DNA of 64,000 nucleotides from Capniomyces stellatus (lineage: Eukaryota > Kickxellomycota > Harpellomycetes > Harpellales > Legeriomycetaceae), in contig LUVW01000009.1 of assembly GCA_001661515.1 (NCBI GenBank), forward strand, positions 264,000-327,999, read 5' to 3'. The translations under genes were made by a program, and so were the position numbers. The notes under the pieces were generated by a model. That model worked only from the letters and a program-made list of their open reading frames with translations, did no database searches and was not told the DNA's origin. This document shows, piece after piece, positions 33,074 through 44,844 of the stretch. Each line of letters starts with the position of its first letter. Position 1 is the first letter of the stretch.

Positions 33074-35201
33074 GGCTATTCTTATCTATTCTACATTTAA
33101 AACATTCCAACTCGTTATTCACCTCCCTTCTACCTTATCAAAACGTACATGTTTACTTATCACAAGAAACAATCCTGGACAAAACTGTTCTTGGTCGGTA
33201 ATAGCTGTTTAGATCTTGTTAATTTTATCAATGAAAGCTCTCTTGTACTTTTCACCCCATTTACCAACAAGGTGGCATGGATCGGTACTTTTAATACTAG
33301 AATAGTAGTATTTACCTTTAATTTAGCTGATATTTTACTCCCTGATTTATTTAAAATCAGTTTAATGTCACTCGTGCAACTTGCTTACTGAAACCACCGC
33401 TTTTAATTATTAAATGCAATCGCTGTGCGCCACTTTATAAGTTTGTATATATGTTTACGCTTTGTTAGTTCTCTTTATCAATCGATAAAGAAAAATATCA
33501 CTATGATGTCTTGTAACTTTCTAAAAAAATAAAATCGTTTGAATTCTTTTTGTCCTTTTAAATTACAGAAAATAAAAAGCATTAATGTAAAATTTAAAGT
33601 AATAAAAAAAAACGCAATTAATTATAGTATTAATGTTCCAAATAACCCGCTTTTTTTTATCTTTCAAACGATTAAATCGCAAGTATAAAACCAATGGAAC
33701 CAAAATGAGAGTCAGAATAGGAATAAGTAAAATAAAATAAAAATAAATAAGCGCAAGTACAAGTATAAAATCGAAAATGAGAGCAAGAGTAAAATAAAAT
33801 CAAAAATGAGAATAAAACCAAAAATGACTTAATTAGTTTGTTCTAGCCTTTCAACAAAACTCTGTACAGAATTACTCCACGCAAAAATAAGAATTGGTTT
33901 TTTTTTTCGCTCCTTATTAGTTAATTTTTTCTACCTATTTTTTTCTTGTTGCTGCAATTTCCGCTAAATGTTTATTATATTTACTTTAGCCAAAACGACT
34001 CGACAGCTGGAATTAAAAACTGGCGTTGCAAAAAGTTCGCGTAAAATCCAAAAAAAAACCTCAAAATCCAATTTATTTTTCAACTAGACTATAAGATTGA
34101 CCAAATTATCTTTTTTTTATTATTATTGAAATATCTGTCCAAATTATCTTACTCGAAAAAAAAGAAGAAAAAAAAAACTATCTTTTGCAATGTTGTAATT
34201 AAAATGTTATAAACTACACGAATACCATCGAATTTTTTTATTTGATCAGACCAACTAAATTCTTTGTTTTTTAAACCAATAAAATGGCTTTGCACCAATA
34301 TCAAACTAATAAAAATAATGATAAAAAGCAAGTAAAAAAAAAACTTTTAAAACGCTGTCTACCAATTAAAATCAAAATTAAAAACATGCTCGAACTTTCT
34401 TTTTGTTTATGGAATTGTACGTTAACACTTTTATTATTTTGTAAACCTTGAAAAACACAACACCAAACTTGGTTCAGTGCACTGAATTCAAAGCTTGACA
34501 TACTCAACAGCTCAATGAGTTGGAAGCTAACAGGTTAGTAGGTTAGATAGATAGATGGCATGATATATGAACATGACCGTTCTACAGTTGCAAATTATAT
34601 GCCGAGTAGCAACTATGGTACGTAATAGATTCTTTAGCAGTTTAAAGTTTGATGTAAACGCTGCAATAGAAGTTACAGAACCAGTGAATTAATTAAAAGG
34701 TAAGGTTGTGACTGCAGTTCGTAAACATCGGTTTTTAAAAATGGCTTTGACCTTTGCTGCTATATTACAGTTTTGTTGTGTTTGTTATGTTTGGCAAGAC
34801 GCATGTATAAGCTACATACATTTAGCAGATATAGTTTTAGCGTTTATAACGACAAGGGACTGCTGTAAATTCAAGGAGTCGATGAGAGGAGGTGGACTGC
34901 TGTAAAACATTTATTTACTACTTGTAACCCAGAATAAAACAGCCACCGCATTAATTAATATGGGAGCTAGATTGATAAGCCCAGTTACTAGCAACACAAT
35001 TTTGTACTGGTGTTATAAAGTATTCGCCAAACGCTAAATATGATTCGAAATAAAAAAAAGGGAGACGAAGAAAGTTGAACAAAAAAAATAAACTTTATTT
35101 TCAAAAATAACAAAATATAACTAGCAGCAGTCAATTAGATTACCACAAAGGATAAAAAGAAAGAGAAGCAATCAAATTTCATTATTAAAAAACTAAAATA
35201 T
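33074..35201. other. Intergenic region, WDR5-like promoter / uL4 3' end
   Basis: Very AT-rich 2.1 kb. It contains repeated AAAATGAGA/AAAATAAAA units around 33700-33830 and several A/T homopolymers. A plus frame at 34708-34905 starts with GTG and has no recognisable family. No gene is supported. Confidence 0.5.
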
Positions 35202-36620
35202 TTATTCGAACAAGTTGGCATCGGACTTGAGAAGGTGGAGGAACTTCTTTGAGGCAGACTCTGGCTTGGCTCTCATGATGAGCTTCTTGGTCTTTTGGTT
35301 CTTGTTGGTGTATTTCTTGTTGAGTCCAAGAATTTCGTTACGGCGAACGGTTTGGGCGTATGGGTTAAGACGCAAGAGAACACCTCTGTTGCGGAGTGGG
35401 TTCTTCTTGATGGTGTGTGGGCGCTTGACGGTGGCTGGGCCCTTGGCACGGAGAGCAGATTGGATCTCGGTGGAGTTGATGATGCGGGAGATATCAGCGT
35501 TCATCAAGACTGAGGTTGGCAAGACGTAGTTGGTCTTTTGTTCTGAGGCAACGGTGGTTGAGCCAAAGATCTTCTCCAAACCTTCAAAAGCAGCTTGGGT
35601 CCAGATGATAAAGCGACCGATGTGACCTCCTGGTGCGAGTTGGAGAAGATTCAAGCGGGAGACTTGAGCAACCTCAACACCTGGGATGTTGCGGAAAGCA
35701 CGGGTCAAACCGTTATCTGAAGCGTATACAACAAGTGGACCAAGACGTTGACGGTGGGATCTGTTTCTCATCTTTCCTCTACCGGCACGGATCTTGCGGG
35801 AAGCAATGACCTTCTCAACATCACCGTATGCGTTAAGAGCCTTAAGCAAAGCAATAGCATCGCGGGTCTTCTTCAGGGACTCGGCTTCGTTGGACACAAC
35901 CAATGGGACTTCGTGGATCTTCTCGATACGGTGACCACGGGAAGTAACCAAAGATGTGACACCTGATGCAGCAACAGCTGAGGCAACGGCGTAACGTTTC
36001 TGGTTGGTGTTGGTCTTTACGTGCCATTTGCGCCAGACCTTGTTTGGTGAGAACATACGTCCTCCTCTGCACATGTTACCGAAAGCGGCTTGTCCAGCAC
36101 GGTGGGTTCCTCCTCCATTGACACGTGGAATACGTGCAACAGCGCGACCAGTTCCCCATGATTCAGCTGAGGTTTGTTCACCAGCATTGCGGGCAACAGC
36201 GTATGGTTGACGGTGGTTCTTGGCCATGTTCTTGTGAACAAATTGAACCAAATCCGGACGGATTGGGGCAGTGAAGACTGATGGCAGTGGAACTGCGGCA
36301 GAGTCTACCTTGTTACCTTTAATGTCAAAAATTGATACAACTGGGCGAGCGGCCTATACAAAAAAAAACATAATTAATAACCAAGGGTTAGTCACTATCT
36401 AGAATATACCTGCCATCAATATCAGTAGAAAATGCAAGATAAAAAAGCAGCATTGATCAAGCTGGATAAATGGTCGAATCCTTCGTTATCTTTATGCAAG
36501 TATAAAGACAGTCTGAAAAAATAAACCCCACTATCCAACGGATTCGAAGCGCCTGGCTTGATGTATTTTTGATAAAGTACTAGCCTGGAAAGTAAAATGT
36601 ATTGAATATAAACGTACCAT
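35202..36620 (-). CDS. RPL4: 60S ribosomal protein uL4
   Basis: Two exons. Exon 1 is just the ATG (36618-36620); a 264-bp intron (GTACGT...TAG) follows; exon 2 is 35202-36353. The product is 384 residues, starting [16 protein letters not shown], then [55 protein letters not shown] and the conserved [20 protein letters not shown]. uL4 reaches into the peptide exit tunnel of the large subunit. The start is decided by homology: the conserved MxARP N-terminus is recovered only by splicing to the isolated ATG. Codon choice is biased as expected for a highly expressed gene. Confidence 0.97.
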
Positions 36621-37856
36621 TTTTACTTATTTTAATCAAATATTCCTGATCTTAATATGAAAGAGAGGGAATCAGAGGTGATATAAGAAAATTTTATAAA
36701 TTAGAAAAATCCTCTTCGTAGCGGCTTGTATTCGGCCATCTACTAATTATTCTTTCACTTTCAAATTCAGTATTGTTTAGAGTGCTTTTTTTTTCGATAA
36801 AAATTTTCAACTTTTTTTTCCGTTTTAACTGCGCTTAAATTCTAAAGGAAAAGAAAAAGTTTTGTTCGACTCGATTTCAATTGGAGTAGTTGATAATAAT
36901 TATTAGTGAATTTGGAGCCAATACCGAACAATTGATTGGAGGAATTTATGAATTTTTAAATGATTAAAAATGTTCATCGTTTCAACAAGTGGACTAGACT
37001 TTAATAGGCAATTAGAGTAAAAAAATAGGCAAAATCTAAATAATTCAATAGTAAAAAAAGGGAGTTTTGCGAGACTAGTTTAAACAACAGCCAAAAAAAC
37101 CTTTAGAAAAATAAAGTCTGGTCAGTTTACAGAAATTGCTAATAAAAAGAAAACAAATCCAGGAAACTAGGTAAAACGCACTGGGGTGGGGTAAGGATTC
37201 CCAACATTCTTGATGTTAGTTTGAGGGTTGAACTTGTTTATTCTGCAAAGCCTTTATTTACCTTTGTAGGAAAAGTGGATAATGATTTCGATTATATTTT
37301 AGCAAATAAAGATAAATAATAAAAATAAATAATAACAAAAAAAATCTTGAAATTGAAATCAAATAAAACGGGTTTGGTTTTAGTTTACAAACTCGACTTG
37401 ATTTTTTTTTTTAAATGAATTGTTTATAATTTTAGTTATTTTTTACGTGTTTTTTTTTTTTAAATAAAAGAATAACATCGTTTTAGTAGACGAGACTTGA
37501 TATTTGTCAGTATTTGGTTAGTTTTACTTGGAGGAACATTTCTTTTGCAGATTTAGATGTGTTTAATTCATAATATTTTATTTTAAAATCAATCCGACCA
37601 GGATAGTAAAAGGTAAAGTAAAAACAGAATAGAAAAAACATCAAACCAGAGACATCAAGATCAGTCGCGTGTGGAATACAAACAAACATACAGACAAACA
37701 GTATAAAAAAATAAGTAAAAACAACAAGTAGGCCAACATTAGGAAATCCAGCAACGGAATTCAGATTAGGCAGAACGATTAAACGAGATTTGACAATCTA
37801 GAAGATAGGCAATTTTAAGATAAAGATAAATAAACAAGAACCTCAATCTTGCAACA
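36621..37856. other. Divergent intergenic region, uL4 / PRP19
   Basis: AT-rich spacer of 1.2 kb holding both promoters, with long T runs at 37400-37460. The 60-codon minus frame at 37507-37689 has no supportable identity. Confidence 0.5.
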
Positions 37857-40093
37857 ATGCTGTGTTCAAGTAAGTGGATAGATGAAAAGAATGTTGGAGA
37901 ATTGGCAAATCTGGCTTTGAAAATAGAGCGTATATTGAAATATTGACGGGGAGGGAGGGAGGAGTAAATAGCTGGAGATATACAAAAAAAAAAGAATAGC
38001 TGGACCAGTGCGTATTTTATACTTGTATTTACTCAGAGCTAAAAAGAAAAAACGTGTAAAATTGTGTTTGTTATAAATAGTTAGTGGCGAAATACCTAAA
38101 GAGCCGGTAGTTTCAAAAAAGACGGGAAAGCTTTATGAAAAGCACTTGATAATAAAATATTTAGAAAACAATGGTAAAGAGCCAGACTCTGAACAGGAAT
38201 TCAGTGAAGCAGATCTTGTTGAGATTAAATTGGGTACGGTATTTTTCATTTTTGTATTATAAGAACAAATATAATGGAGAAGTAGAAAAGAAAGTATAAT
38301 AATAGAATAGAATAGAATAGAAAAGGAAAGAAATAAAAAGAAAGTCAAGCTGAATGAAATAAGAGAAAAAAAACAAAAATAAAGGAGGAAAAGTAATGAT
38401 TTAGTGACAAGTTGTAAATTGGGTTATTGATGTATTTGGATTGTATTTTATTGAATTGGATTTATAGAGGCACCGATTGTTGCACCAAGACCACCAACTT
38501 TGACATCGATACCGTCGTTGTTGTCAGTTTTCCAAAATGAGTGGGATGCATTGGTTCTTGAGACATTTACGCTTAAGCAGCAATACCAACAAGTGAGACA
38601 AGAGCTGTCACAGTCATTGTACCAAAACGACGCAGCGTGTAGAGTAATAGCCAGATTGATGAAGGAGAGGGACGATGCCAGAGCGTAAGAAATCCGATAT
38701 AAAAGGATTAAACTGACGATGAAAGGAGGATTGCGATAGTGAAAGAGGACTAACGTGTATACTGTGATATGTGTAATGTGGTATTGATATTGATAGAGCT
38801 TTGGAAAACATACAGGCACATGTAGGAGCAAGATATGAAAATGGGGTAGAAACGAACGCAAAGGGTGAGGCGATGGAGGTAGTGGAGCAATCAGACCCAA
38901 TGGAGCCAGCAATTCAAGTGATTACAGAAACAGCCAAAAGGTAAAGCAAATAGAATATATAATTATATAGGGTATATATATGGTATATATAGAGTATATA
39001 TAGAGTATATATAATTATATATATAACTGATTGATGGAATAGGTTGACAAGTGGGCGCAAGAAGCGCAAGGCACCGGCGGGGTTGAGTTCAGCAGAGTCG
39101 GTTGGAGGGTTTAAGCAGACGTTGGTGGTTGAATCGATGCACTCATCAACAAAGCCAGGGATTCTATCGGTGGCAGTAGACATTTCGGGAGATTATGTGT
39201 TGACGGGAGGAGTGGACTCTGTTGTTGAGATGTACCAGCGTTCAACAGGAACCAATGTAGCAACGTTGAAAGGACACACCAAGAAGGTGACGCATGTGGC
39301 GTGGCTGGGAGAAAGCGGGAGCGGCGGACTGGACCGGTGTTTCAGCGGATCTGCAGACAAAACGGTGAGAGTGTGGGGACCAGGTGGTGGGGATGAGGGT
39401 GAGAGCGGTGGGTGGCATTCGCGGGGCGTAATCAAGCCTCACTCGGGCGCAGTATCGGGACTCAGCGTCCACCCATCACACCAGTACATAGTCAGTTCGA
39501 GCATTGATGGGTCTTGGGTGTTGAGCGATGTTTCCAGCGGCGCTACAATGTGCAAGGCCACAACCCACGACAACTCTCCTATTCTGTCTGCCCAGCTGCA
39601 CCCCGACGGCCTGATTCTAGGCACGGGTGGTCGTGACGGCCAGCTGCTGATTTGGGACGTCAAGGCGCGCCAGCAACTCATGACCTTCAAAGTCGACTCC
39701 AACTCCAGTTCCGACTTGGGTTCTGTCCAGGCCATTTCCTTTAGCGAGAACGGGTACTACTTGGCTGCTGCAAACATGGGCGTTGTCCAGGTCTTTGATC
39801 TCCGCAAAAAGGCTGTTGTTCACACTATCCAACTCTCCGTGCCTAGCACAACCAATCCTGAGGCTGAGTCTTGGGCTAACGAAAGCGTTGTCCAGTCTGT
39901 TCACTTTGACCGCTCTGGCTCCTACTTGGCTGTTTGTGGCGAGGATACTAGAGTTTACAAAGCCAAGTCTTGGGCTGAGTTGCTCCAAGTCTCTGACAAC
40001 ACCATGGAAACCACCGGCTTTTCTTGGCTCGACTCTTTATCCTCTGGGTTTGTAACTGCTGGAATGGATCGCTCTCTTAGATTCTATTCTTAA
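37857..40093 (+). CDS. PRP19: Pre-mRNA-processing factor 19 (U-box E3 ligase)
   Basis: Five exons: 37857-37869, 38081-38233, 38468-38684, 38797-38940 and 39043-40093. The introns (211, 234, 112 and 102 bp) all end TAG; phases agree; the product is 525 residues (family about 500). Residues 1-65 form the U-box: [20 protein letters not shown] matches the Prp19 opening MFCAISGEVPEEPVVSPKSG. About 72-135 is the Prp19 coiled coil (tetramer) with [20 protein letters not shown]. The WD40 propeller starts near residue 215 ([14 protein letters not shown]). Prp19 scaffolds the NineTeen Complex that activates the spliceosome and ubiquitylates Prp3. Third positions change from mostly G-ending at the start of the last exon to mostly C/T-ending at its end. 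Convergent with Lin1/CD2BP2, another spliceosomal gene. Confidence 0.95.
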
Positions 40094-40403
40094 CTCTTTC
40101 TTTCTATCTATCTATCTATTTATCAATTTTTTCTTTTCTTTTCTTTTCTTTTCTTTTCTTTTTTAAATCTACTTTATATTTCTCTTGCTCCAATCGATTA
40201 ACCAATTAATTAACTACCCATCTAACTAACCATCTAATCACCCATTTAACTATCCATTTAACTATCCATTTAACTAACCATTTAATCACTTTATTCCTTT
40301 TATTGCTCTTTATTGTCAATTCCAAATTTATATCTTAAAACTACTTTTATACATTTTGCTTGTGCTAATTATCATCTACTTTTTCTTCATCTTTTCATAT
40401 TGC
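40094..40403. other. Convergent 3' region, PRP19 / LIN1
   Basis: A spacer of 310 bp filled with simple repeats: TCTA units (40105-40119), a (TTTTC)n run (about 40127-40164) and a six-unit 12-bp array. No open frame. Both transcripts must end here. Confidence 0.7.
40218..40289. repeat. 12-bp tandem repeat, six units
   Basis: Six exact-length units of CCATYTAAYYAN type: the units at 40218, 40230, 40242, 40254, 40266 and 40278 differ at only a few positions. A degenerate seventh unit precedes them. Confidence 0.9.
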
Positions 40404-42167
40404 TCATATAAACTTTGCTGCCAATGCTGGCTCAAACTCTGTTTCCCCAACCCTTCTAACAACCATGATATCATTAAAAAACCCTCCTTCCCTCCACCCT
40501 TCCATGTGTTCTGGTGGAAACGGTCCCCAAACATCTGTTTCTGCCTTATTATCCCATTTGTACTCCCATTTAACTTCTGCTCCGTCCGTTGTCCCGCTCT
40601 TTTCTGTCCCTTCAACCTTACTACTCCCATATATATCTTCCTCCTCGCCACTACTATCACCAAGTTCATGTAGATCATCTAACAACCCTCTGCTGCTCCT
40701 ATCCCTACCCCCATCACCTCCACCAATCCCTCGTTTCGACATTTCCTTTTCTCGTCGATACTCTTCTAGCTCCCTCATAACATGTTCATACGTCCACTCA
40801 TAACACTCCAAAAATCCAAGTCCCATCAGTCTATTCGCTATCTCCGTAAGCTGATTAATCAAATGTTCTCGCACAACTTTTTCACTTTCCGCAACTCCCT
40901 CCAAACCCTTGCCCAGCTCCTCTTGACCACCATCCATACCCTCAACTTTTCCAATCCTAGCATCTGCATTGCCTTTATCAATTCCACCAGTTTCGTCAAC
41001 TCCCGCCATTCCTCCCCTCTTTGCCCTACTACTCTTGCTCTGTGGTTTTTTTGTGCTCTGTTTCTTGCCCTCCTTGCGCAACTTTGACAAAACCAGCAAC
41101 ATCGTTTCTCCAGGCTTTAGCCGCTCACTCATCTCCTCCAACAGCTCGTTTTTGGTCTCCACAGTTTTCCCCCCAAACAAATCCAACAGCTCCCTGTCTT
41201 GCATTTGCGTCAGCGTCTCCTTTTTCTTGTTTCTTTCCTCCTGTGCCTTATTCGCTTGTCTTATCTCTTTCTTTGTCAGTCCTGCCATCCACGAATCATA
41301 GATTTCATTTGGATCCTTTTTGTTCCACAGAAAGTTTCCCTCCTCGTCAAAGTTTCCCTCCTTGTACTCTTCCTTCATGTTGAACGCTTCTATTTTGGGC
41401 TCTCTCTTGGCCTTCTTCTTTTTGCTTCTGCTTTTACCTTTAGTTCTTTTGTCTCTTTGCCCTTTTCCCTCCTCGTTCTCCACCTCTCCACCCCCTTCTC
41501 CCTGTTCTTCCACCTGCGACATGTCTGAGTTTGATTCTGACTCTAACTCCGATCCCGAATACGAATCTGTATCCAAGTCCGACTCGGAGGACTCGGAGGA
41601 TTCGGATACACCCTCCTTTTCCTCCTGCCCTTCAATATCCTCAAGATTCAACAACCTTCTGCCATCCTTGTCTATTCTATTCCCATTGTTTCCCCCCCTC
41701 CCTTTAGCCACACTCGTGCTTGGTTCTGCTGCAAACATGTCCTCTTCCTGCATATCCTCCTCTTGCATGTCGCCCCCTAAATCATCGCTAAACATATTGT
41801 CCTCTTTCCTACCACCCTTTGCCTTGCCCTTTTTATTCAATATCTCGTTATCCCGGATGTTTTGGTACCTCCTCATCTTTCTTTCATCCTCTCCCTCCTC
41901 GCTATCGCTGCTATATGTACCACTTTTCCGTGCACCCTTTTCAGTTTCATCATCAGAACTGCTGATATCGTCATACTCTTTTTTCTTTGACTTTTTTGCC
42001 AAGCTTCCTTTGCCCTTGTACATAATGTCGTATTCAAGGTCTTCGAGCTCGGATTCCGATCCACTACTATTTGTCCTATTCCTTTTTCTGAGCGAGTTTG
42101 CATTATCCATCCCTTCGCGAGCTCGCTTTTTTGGAGCTGGCATTGCCGCATTCTCGTTTCTTTTCAT
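40404..42167 (-). CDS. LIN1: Lin1/CD2BP2-type U5 snRNP GYF-domain protein
   Basis: A single-exon 587-residue protein. The C-terminal GYF domain (about 530-580) reads VKWEYKWDNKAETDVWGPFP, then EGWREGGFFND and MVVRR, the W-x-Y-x(6-11)-GPF-x(4)-M-x(2)-W-x(3)-GYF pattern with Phe for Tyr in the last motif. The middle has EEYKEGNFDEEGNFLWNK and IYDSWMAGLTKKEI, the typical pre-GYF region of CD2BP2/Lin1, a U5/tri-snRNP component. The N-terminal 250 residues are highly charged, Ser/Glu/Asp-rich, with basic NLS-like clusters. It is longer than yeast Lin1 (340) and human CD2BP2 (341) because of these acidic stretches. The start is the first Met; KRNENAAMPAPKKRAREG follows. Confidence 0.9.
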   Translation of the reverse strand: MKRNENAAMPAPKKRAREGMDNANSLRKRNRTNSSGSESELEDLEYDIMYKGKGSLAKKSKKKEYDDISSSDDETEKGARKSGTYSSDSEEGEDERKMRRYQNIRDNEILNKKGKAKGGRKEDNMFSDDLGGDMQEEDMQEEDMFAAEPSTSVAKGRGGNNGNRIDKDGRRLLNLEDIEGQEEKEGVSESSESSESDLDTDSYSGSELESESNSDMSQVEEQGEGGGEVENEEGKGQRDKRTKGKSRSKKKKAKREPKIEAFNMKEEYKEGNFDEEGNFLWNKKDPNEIYDSWMAGLTKKEIRQANKAQEERNKKKETLTQMQDRELLDLFGGKTVETKNELLEEMSERLKPGETMLLVLSKLRKEGKKQSTKKPQSKSSRAKRGGMAGVDETGGIDKGNADARIGKVEGMDGGQEELGKGLEGVAESEKVVREHLINQLTEIANRLMGLGFLECYEWTYEHVMRELEEYRREKEMSKRGIGGGDGGRDRSSRGLLDDLHELGDSSGEEEDIYGSSKVEGTEKSGTTDGAEVKWEYKWDNKAETDVWGPFPPEHMEGWREGGFFNDIMVVRRVGETEFEPALAAKFI

Positions 42168-42724
42168 TTTGTAACCTCAATTATATTCAATATTAAAATT
42201 AAGAGTAAACAATACTATTCCTTTTGCTCTTTATATTCGCTTTTAAAATGAATAAATTTATTTATAAATGGGTAAAAAGCTCTGATAGATAGTTGAACAA
42301 AGGAGATTTTGTTAAAGTCTGCTTCTGATATTGTTGTTACAAGTATATATATATTTTATATATATATTTTTTTTTGAAGGCTTTTGGTGTATTCGGATTA
42401 TTTCTCGAATACTTGAATCAGAACAATCAAATTAGTGAAAGAAAAAAAAACTACAAATAATCAGTCCAAACCAATTAGCTGTTGAAATGAGGTTTGCTTT
42501 TGCTTTTGCTTTTGTCTTTCCTTGTTGTTTTTTTCAATTTTGTTTTTACACTCGCATAACTTCGTTGTACTGGTGCAAAGTATACACCACAACCACATGC
42601 AATACTACAGCCTTTATTATCAAAAGGTAAAAAACAAAAACAAAACTAAAAAAAAACAAAACTAAAAAGAACAGTAACTAAATAGTAAAAAAAGCAACTA
42701 AATAATAAAAAAGCAACATCAAGT
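42168..42724. other. Intergenic region, LIN1 promoter / Reb1-like 3' end
   Basis: AT-rich spacer of 557 bp between two minus-strand genes. It includes a (TA)n run at about 42345-42369, a GCTTTT triplet series at 42493-42512 and an AACTAAAAA series at 42640-42710. No gene seen. Confidence 0.6.
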
Positions 42725-44844
42725 TTAAATGACAATATTCTTTTGCTGTTCTTGTAAAATTCTGTTCTCTAAGATCTGAGCAATTTCCAACGGCTTAATC
42801 CGCTTGAACCCTTTTATAGATTCCCGCAACAGGTTCCACCTTTCCCTGACTACGCGACAATTACAAGGAAACCCTATACTGACCATTTCAGCCACAACTT
42901 TTTTCCATGGAATACGGGCCTTGCGTGTCAAATATGCACTCTTTACATATCCAATCAGCTTCAAATCGGCATTTTGGGTCCAGTTGGTACTGGCTTCAAG
43001 CTTAATGTCGTTTGTTGACGAAAATCCAAGCCACTTGCCTCGACATTGCGAAGAGTTGCGTGTTTCAACAATCGCCGAAACGCGCTCCCATGACACACTG
43101 ATATCTTCCCCAAACGCCACGTCGTACGGCTGGATCCCTGCTTCCTTGCGCGCATAAATAACTGCACTTTCCAGCCTTAGTTTCTCCTCAGCTGTCCACG
43201 GACCCCGCTGCCTGTTTTTTCCGGGCTTAATATTCCTCCACCTATCCCGGCAGTTTGTTCCTGTTCTCCCCATCCTTCTCCCAATAATTTCCCACCGCGG
43301 CCCCATACGTTCAATCCAGCTAATATCAATGACCCAAGCTTAGTTAGTTCGGGTAGCGCTATATCTCTGCTTTTTTGCTTTATTGCCTGAATAGTGCTTT
43401 AACTCAAACACATATCCGCCCAAATCACACCAACAAATAGTTGGCTCCGTTCGAGCAAACTCACATAACGAATAAATATTCAAGCTCACAAAAGCAATTA
43501 AATTAAATTAAAAAATAGAACTTACAAAAATAGTTGCTTGTCCTCAGTCTCTGTCCAATTCCCCTGGTAATTTTTTGGATTGTAGACGCGTTTGATGTGA
43601 TGGTAAATGGCTTGCAATGGCCTATTAGTAATCGAGCCACATATCTGCCTCCAAACTCCACTGTACTCCTCCTGGTCATTTGGATTTTTTTGAAATAGAA
43701 ACCGAAGCAGTGACTCTTTACTCCAGCCCTTCTGCTCACATACTTTGGTAATAGCCTTAGATATACTCTCATTCTCCTCGTTAGTAAATCGCCCTCTCAA
43801 GTACGACACCCCGTACGTTAGCCTCAGCTTTCTTAATCTGTGTGATGAAATCCACTTTTCATTAACCGCTGACAGCGATTTAAGGCTTATTATCCTTTTA
43901 GTGTCAAGATCAATATCATTTCCATAGTCAATTGGCGGGTGGTATGTTTTCAGCTTTGACAAACGCTCCAACGCATTTGTCACGTCGCATAGATTATCGC
44001 TCAGCAACTCAGGAAACTCTGCCACTATTTCCTCTGTAGTTGTTACATTATATCCCCTTTCTCCACAATCACTATGCACCTCTGCAAACTCTTGCAAATC
44101 CGACCCCTGTTTCTCATTGCCGTGTTCGCTATTTTCGCCCCTTGCTCCCAATAACGCTTCGCCACCAACGTCTTTTACTAGGGCTTCAACACCATGCTCA
44201 TTCTCTCCTGTAGGATAAAGGTTCTTTTGAAGTGACAATCTAGACTCCAGAGTCAACTCGTCCAAGTTAACTGCTCGATTACCAACGTGCTCGCTTATAC
44301 TCGATTCAGGCTCAATCGTTGTATTATGGGCATTAAACCCGTGTTCATTGCCACTTTTATTTAAAACCTCTTCTTCAAATTGCTGAATAAGTTCAGGATG
44401 TGAATGAAAATTTTGCAACAAAAACTGTTCAAGCTTCAATTCCAAGTTTTGATACAACATATCCTCTTCTTCCTTTTCAAGAAATATCCCGCGTGCGATT
44501 GATGAAATCAAATCGCCTTCCTTTTCTTTGGTTTTGTCTAGTGTGATTTCTGATCCAAGATCGCTTCTCTCTGCTAAAGCCTGGTTTAACGAATCTGTGA
44601 ATACGCTTAGCAACTTGTCTGCTGGAATAATCTTTAAAACCGACAACAACAAACCCGTCAATCTATCCATCGTGTCCACAAACCTGTTTTCTTCTGAGCT
44701 TCCATCCGAGTTCACCTCTGTTCCTATCTCTAATTCTGAGAGCTCCTCGCCTAACCCCTCTTCACGCCGTCGACTGATTTTAGCTACATTATTTTCGCTC
44801 TCTTCTGTCGCTTTTCGCTTTTTGCCTTTAGCTGTCTTCCCCAT
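42725..44844 (-). CDS. Reb1/TTF1-like Myb DNA-binding protein
   Basis: Two exons, 43526-44844 and 42725-43319, with a 206-bp intron (GTAAGT...TAG) in phase 2; the product is 637 residues. The C-terminal half (from about 345) holds Myb/SANT-type repeats in the Reb1/Rtf1/TTF-I arrangement: RGRFTNEENESISKAITKV, a divergent unit through ICGSITNRPLQAIYHHIKRV, GNWTETEDKQLF spliced to FWIERMGPRWEIIGRRMGR with CRDRWRN, then RGPWTAEEKLRLESAV. The intron falls inside the third repeat. Family members bind rDNA terminators and promoters, stop Pol I and block replication forks. The N-terminal 340 residues are acidic and Glu/Ser-rich with no recognised domain. Which of Reb1, Rtf1 or another paralogue it is cannot be settled here. 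Confidence 0.82.

Noticed and set aside
41320..42174. 284-codon plus frame opposite LIN1
   Set aside because: Ser/Pro/Leu-rich antisense of the acidic, Lys/Glu-rich N-terminus of Lin1.
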